Shown piece after piece: positions 7,131 through 8,020 of a stretch of DNA of 8,020 nt. This stretch comes from Chloroflexota bacterium. Its GTDB lineage: Bacteria; Chloroflexota; Limnocylindria; Limnocylindrales; CSP1-4. Numbering within the stretch: the first letter of the stretch is position 1; each line of letters starts with the position of its first letter. The stretch covers positions 1 through 8,020 of the forward strand of contig JAKAMV010000438.1 in assembly GCA_021812735.1 (NCBI GenBank), read 5' to 3'. The translations under genes and the position numbers were made by a program. The notes beneath the pieces were generated by a model, which did not search any database, was not told where the DNA came from, and saw only the letters and a list, made by a program, of their open reading frames with translations.

Positions 7131-7150
7131 CGGCCGGGCTGAACGCTAGC
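7121..7150. repeat. CGCTAGC pair spanning two convergent stop codons
   Basis: CGCTAGC occurs at 7121-7127 and 7144-7150. Because GCTAGC is its own reverse complement, the pair is both a direct repeat and a 6-bp stem around a 17-base loop. It spans the TGA of the oxidoreductase gene and the TAG of the mttB remnant. A bidirectional terminator is conceivable, but the stem is short and there is no T-run, so this is a weak call. Confidence 0.3.
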
Positions 7151-7724
7151 CGCCCGCGATCTCGCGCTTCCGGCGCTCCACGAACGCGTCGATCGCGTCC
7201 GAGCGGCCGGGGTCCAGCGGCGGCGGCTGGTACTCGGCCAGCAGCCGCTTCCAGATTCGGTTCGCCCGCTCGGTCGCCGTCCGGGCGCCGTCCTCCTTCT
7301 TGAACGAGGCCGTCAGCCCGCCCTCGAGCCGGCCAGCGCCCTGGTACAGCAGGCTCGCGCCGCCGGTCAGCGCGCCCCAGACCGACATGCCGCTCTCGTA
7401 GGCCGCCTGCGCGTCGACCACCGGCGAGGCGGTGACGTTGGAGGTGCGCCACGGCAGGCCGACGCGGCGGGCGAGCTGCCCGGTGGCCAGCTGCGCCTTC
7501 ACGTACTCCGGCGTGCCGAAGGCGGGCGAACCCGTGCGCATGTCCACGTTGGAGGTGAAGCCGCCGTACACCATCGGCGTGCCAGGCCGGACGAGCTGCG
7601 CGAGAGCGACCGTGAACAGCGCCTCTGCGTGCTGCTGGGCGAGCGCGCCGGCGAGCGTGGCCGGGGTCATCGCGCCGGCGAGCGTGAACGGCGTGGCGAC
7701 CACCGGCTGGCCGTGCTCAACCGC
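7146..7724 (-). pseudogene. Remnant of a trimethylamine/glycine-betaine methyltransferase (MttB family)
   Basis: MttB-family enzymes transfer a methyl group from trimethylamine or, in non-pyrrolysine members, from glycine betaine and similar compounds to a corrinoid protein. On the minus strand about 192 residues match the C-terminal part of the family: GQPVVATPFTLAGAM, QQHAEALFTVALAQLVRPG, VYGGFTSNVDMRTGSPAFGT, VDAQAAYESGMSVWGAL and LEGGLTASF. The closing motif is RANRIWKRLLAEYQPPPLDP, ending in a TAG stop at 7146. About half of the usual roughly 500-residue protein is missing at the N-terminus: the frame stays open beyond 7724 only as a shadow of the opposite gene. In addition, ASFKK runs straight into EDGARTATERANRIWK near 7290-7305, skipping roughly 60 residues that normally separate these motifs, without loss of frame. 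I judge it non-functional, or a product of misassembly. There is no in-frame amber codon that would suggest pyrrolysine. Confidence 0.8.
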
Positions 7725-8020
7725 ACCGACGAGCTCATGGGCTTCGCCGTGTCCGGGCCCGCGTCGCGGGGGGTCCTCGCCGCGCTCGCCGCGGGCGACC
7801 CGTCGGCCGACCTCTCGCCGACCGGCCTGCCGTTCCTCGGCATCCGCCCGATGGTCATCATGGGCGCCGAGGCGGTGGTGGGGAGGATCTCGCTCACCGG
7901 TGAGCTCGGCTACGAGGTGGTGGTCCCAGCCGCCCGGCACCTCGCCCTCTACGGGGCCATTCTCGAGGCGGGCGGGCCGCACGGCCTGCGGCTGGTCGGC
8001 GACCTCGCGCTCGACTCAGA
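7713..8020 (+). pseudogene. Fragment of a dimethylglycine/sarcosine dehydrogenase-type protein (GcvT-like domain)
   Basis: From about 7713 the plus strand reads LNRTDELMGFAVSGPASRGV, then SLTGELGYEVVVPA, then LEAGGPHGLRLVGDLALDS at the window edge. These are hallmarks of the folate-binding aminomethyltransferase domain that forms the C-terminal half of dimethylglycine and sarcosine dehydrogenases and, alone, GcvT. The order and spacing match the family (AGPRSR, then GELGYE, then the ALDSLRLEK region). I favour the dehydrogenase type because GcvT itself would show more of its N-terminal domain here and because an MttB relative lies next to it. The N-terminal FAD-oxidoreductase half and any start codon in a natural context are missing; upstream the sequence becomes the mttB remnant on the other strand. 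The right end continues beyond 8020, so only the 5' break is certain. It would channel the N-methyl group as formaldehyde/methylene-THF. Confidence 0.75.

Noticed and set aside
7725..7982. N-terminal part of the 278-residue minus-strand frame that includes the mttB remnant
   Set aside because: Its residues are low-complexity Arg/Gly/Glu/His-rich and it lies opposite a plus-strand frame with clear GcvT-domain motifs. It is a shadow fused by chance to the true mttB frame.

Overview
The window is about 8 kb of very GC-rich bacterial DNA. Coding is dense, third codon positions are almost always G or C, and several genes start with GTG. The gene content (a mid-length Ku with a charged tail, a three-domain LigD in PE-LIG-POL order, and a membrane-anchored DUF5666-type protein) suggests a soil-type Chloroflexota (for example a Limnocylindria-like lineage) or a deep-branching Actinobacteriota. 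That assignment is inference from gene style, not from a marker gene.

Left part (1-3924). A short, extremely GC-rich stretch of imperfect repeats precedes ku (194-1156), which is followed after 47 bp by ligD (1204-3924) on the same strand. Together they form a complete two-component bacterial non-homologous end-joining module. Ku binds and bridges broken ends. LigD supplies end-trimming (phosphoesterase), ATP-dependent ligation and gap-filling polymerase activities in one chain. All the catalytic residues I looked for in the three LigD domains are present. A small gene of unknown function (about 4045-4350) follows ligD on the same strand.

Middle (4351-5620). A non-coding gap carries three 11-bp-spaced direct repeats of the TCACAGC type (4445-4473). 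This is the architecture bound by OmpR/PhoP-class response regulators and closely matches the mycobacterial PhoP box. Downstream, with a good Shine-Dalgarno sequence, lies a gene for a membrane-anchored extracytoplasmic protein with three tandem DUF5666-like beta domains.

Right part (5621-8020). A complete FAD-linked oxidoreductase of the berberine-bridge/6-hydroxynicotine-oxidase type (5763-7130) converges on a remnant of a trimethylamine/glycine-betaine methyltransferase (MttB family, minus strand). That remnant lacks its N-terminal half and about 60 internal residues. Its broken 5' side abuts, within about 30 bp of 7715, a plus-strand fragment of a dimethylglycine/sarcosine-dehydrogenase-type protein (GcvT-like folate domain), which is also missing its 5' part. 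The geometry fits a single deletion across a divergent methylated-amine catabolic gene pair, or an assembly join. I found no RNA gene, CRISPR array, insertion sequence or phage gene, and no clear new defence or mobile system. The most unusual points are the broken methylamine locus and the PhoP-box-like repeats.
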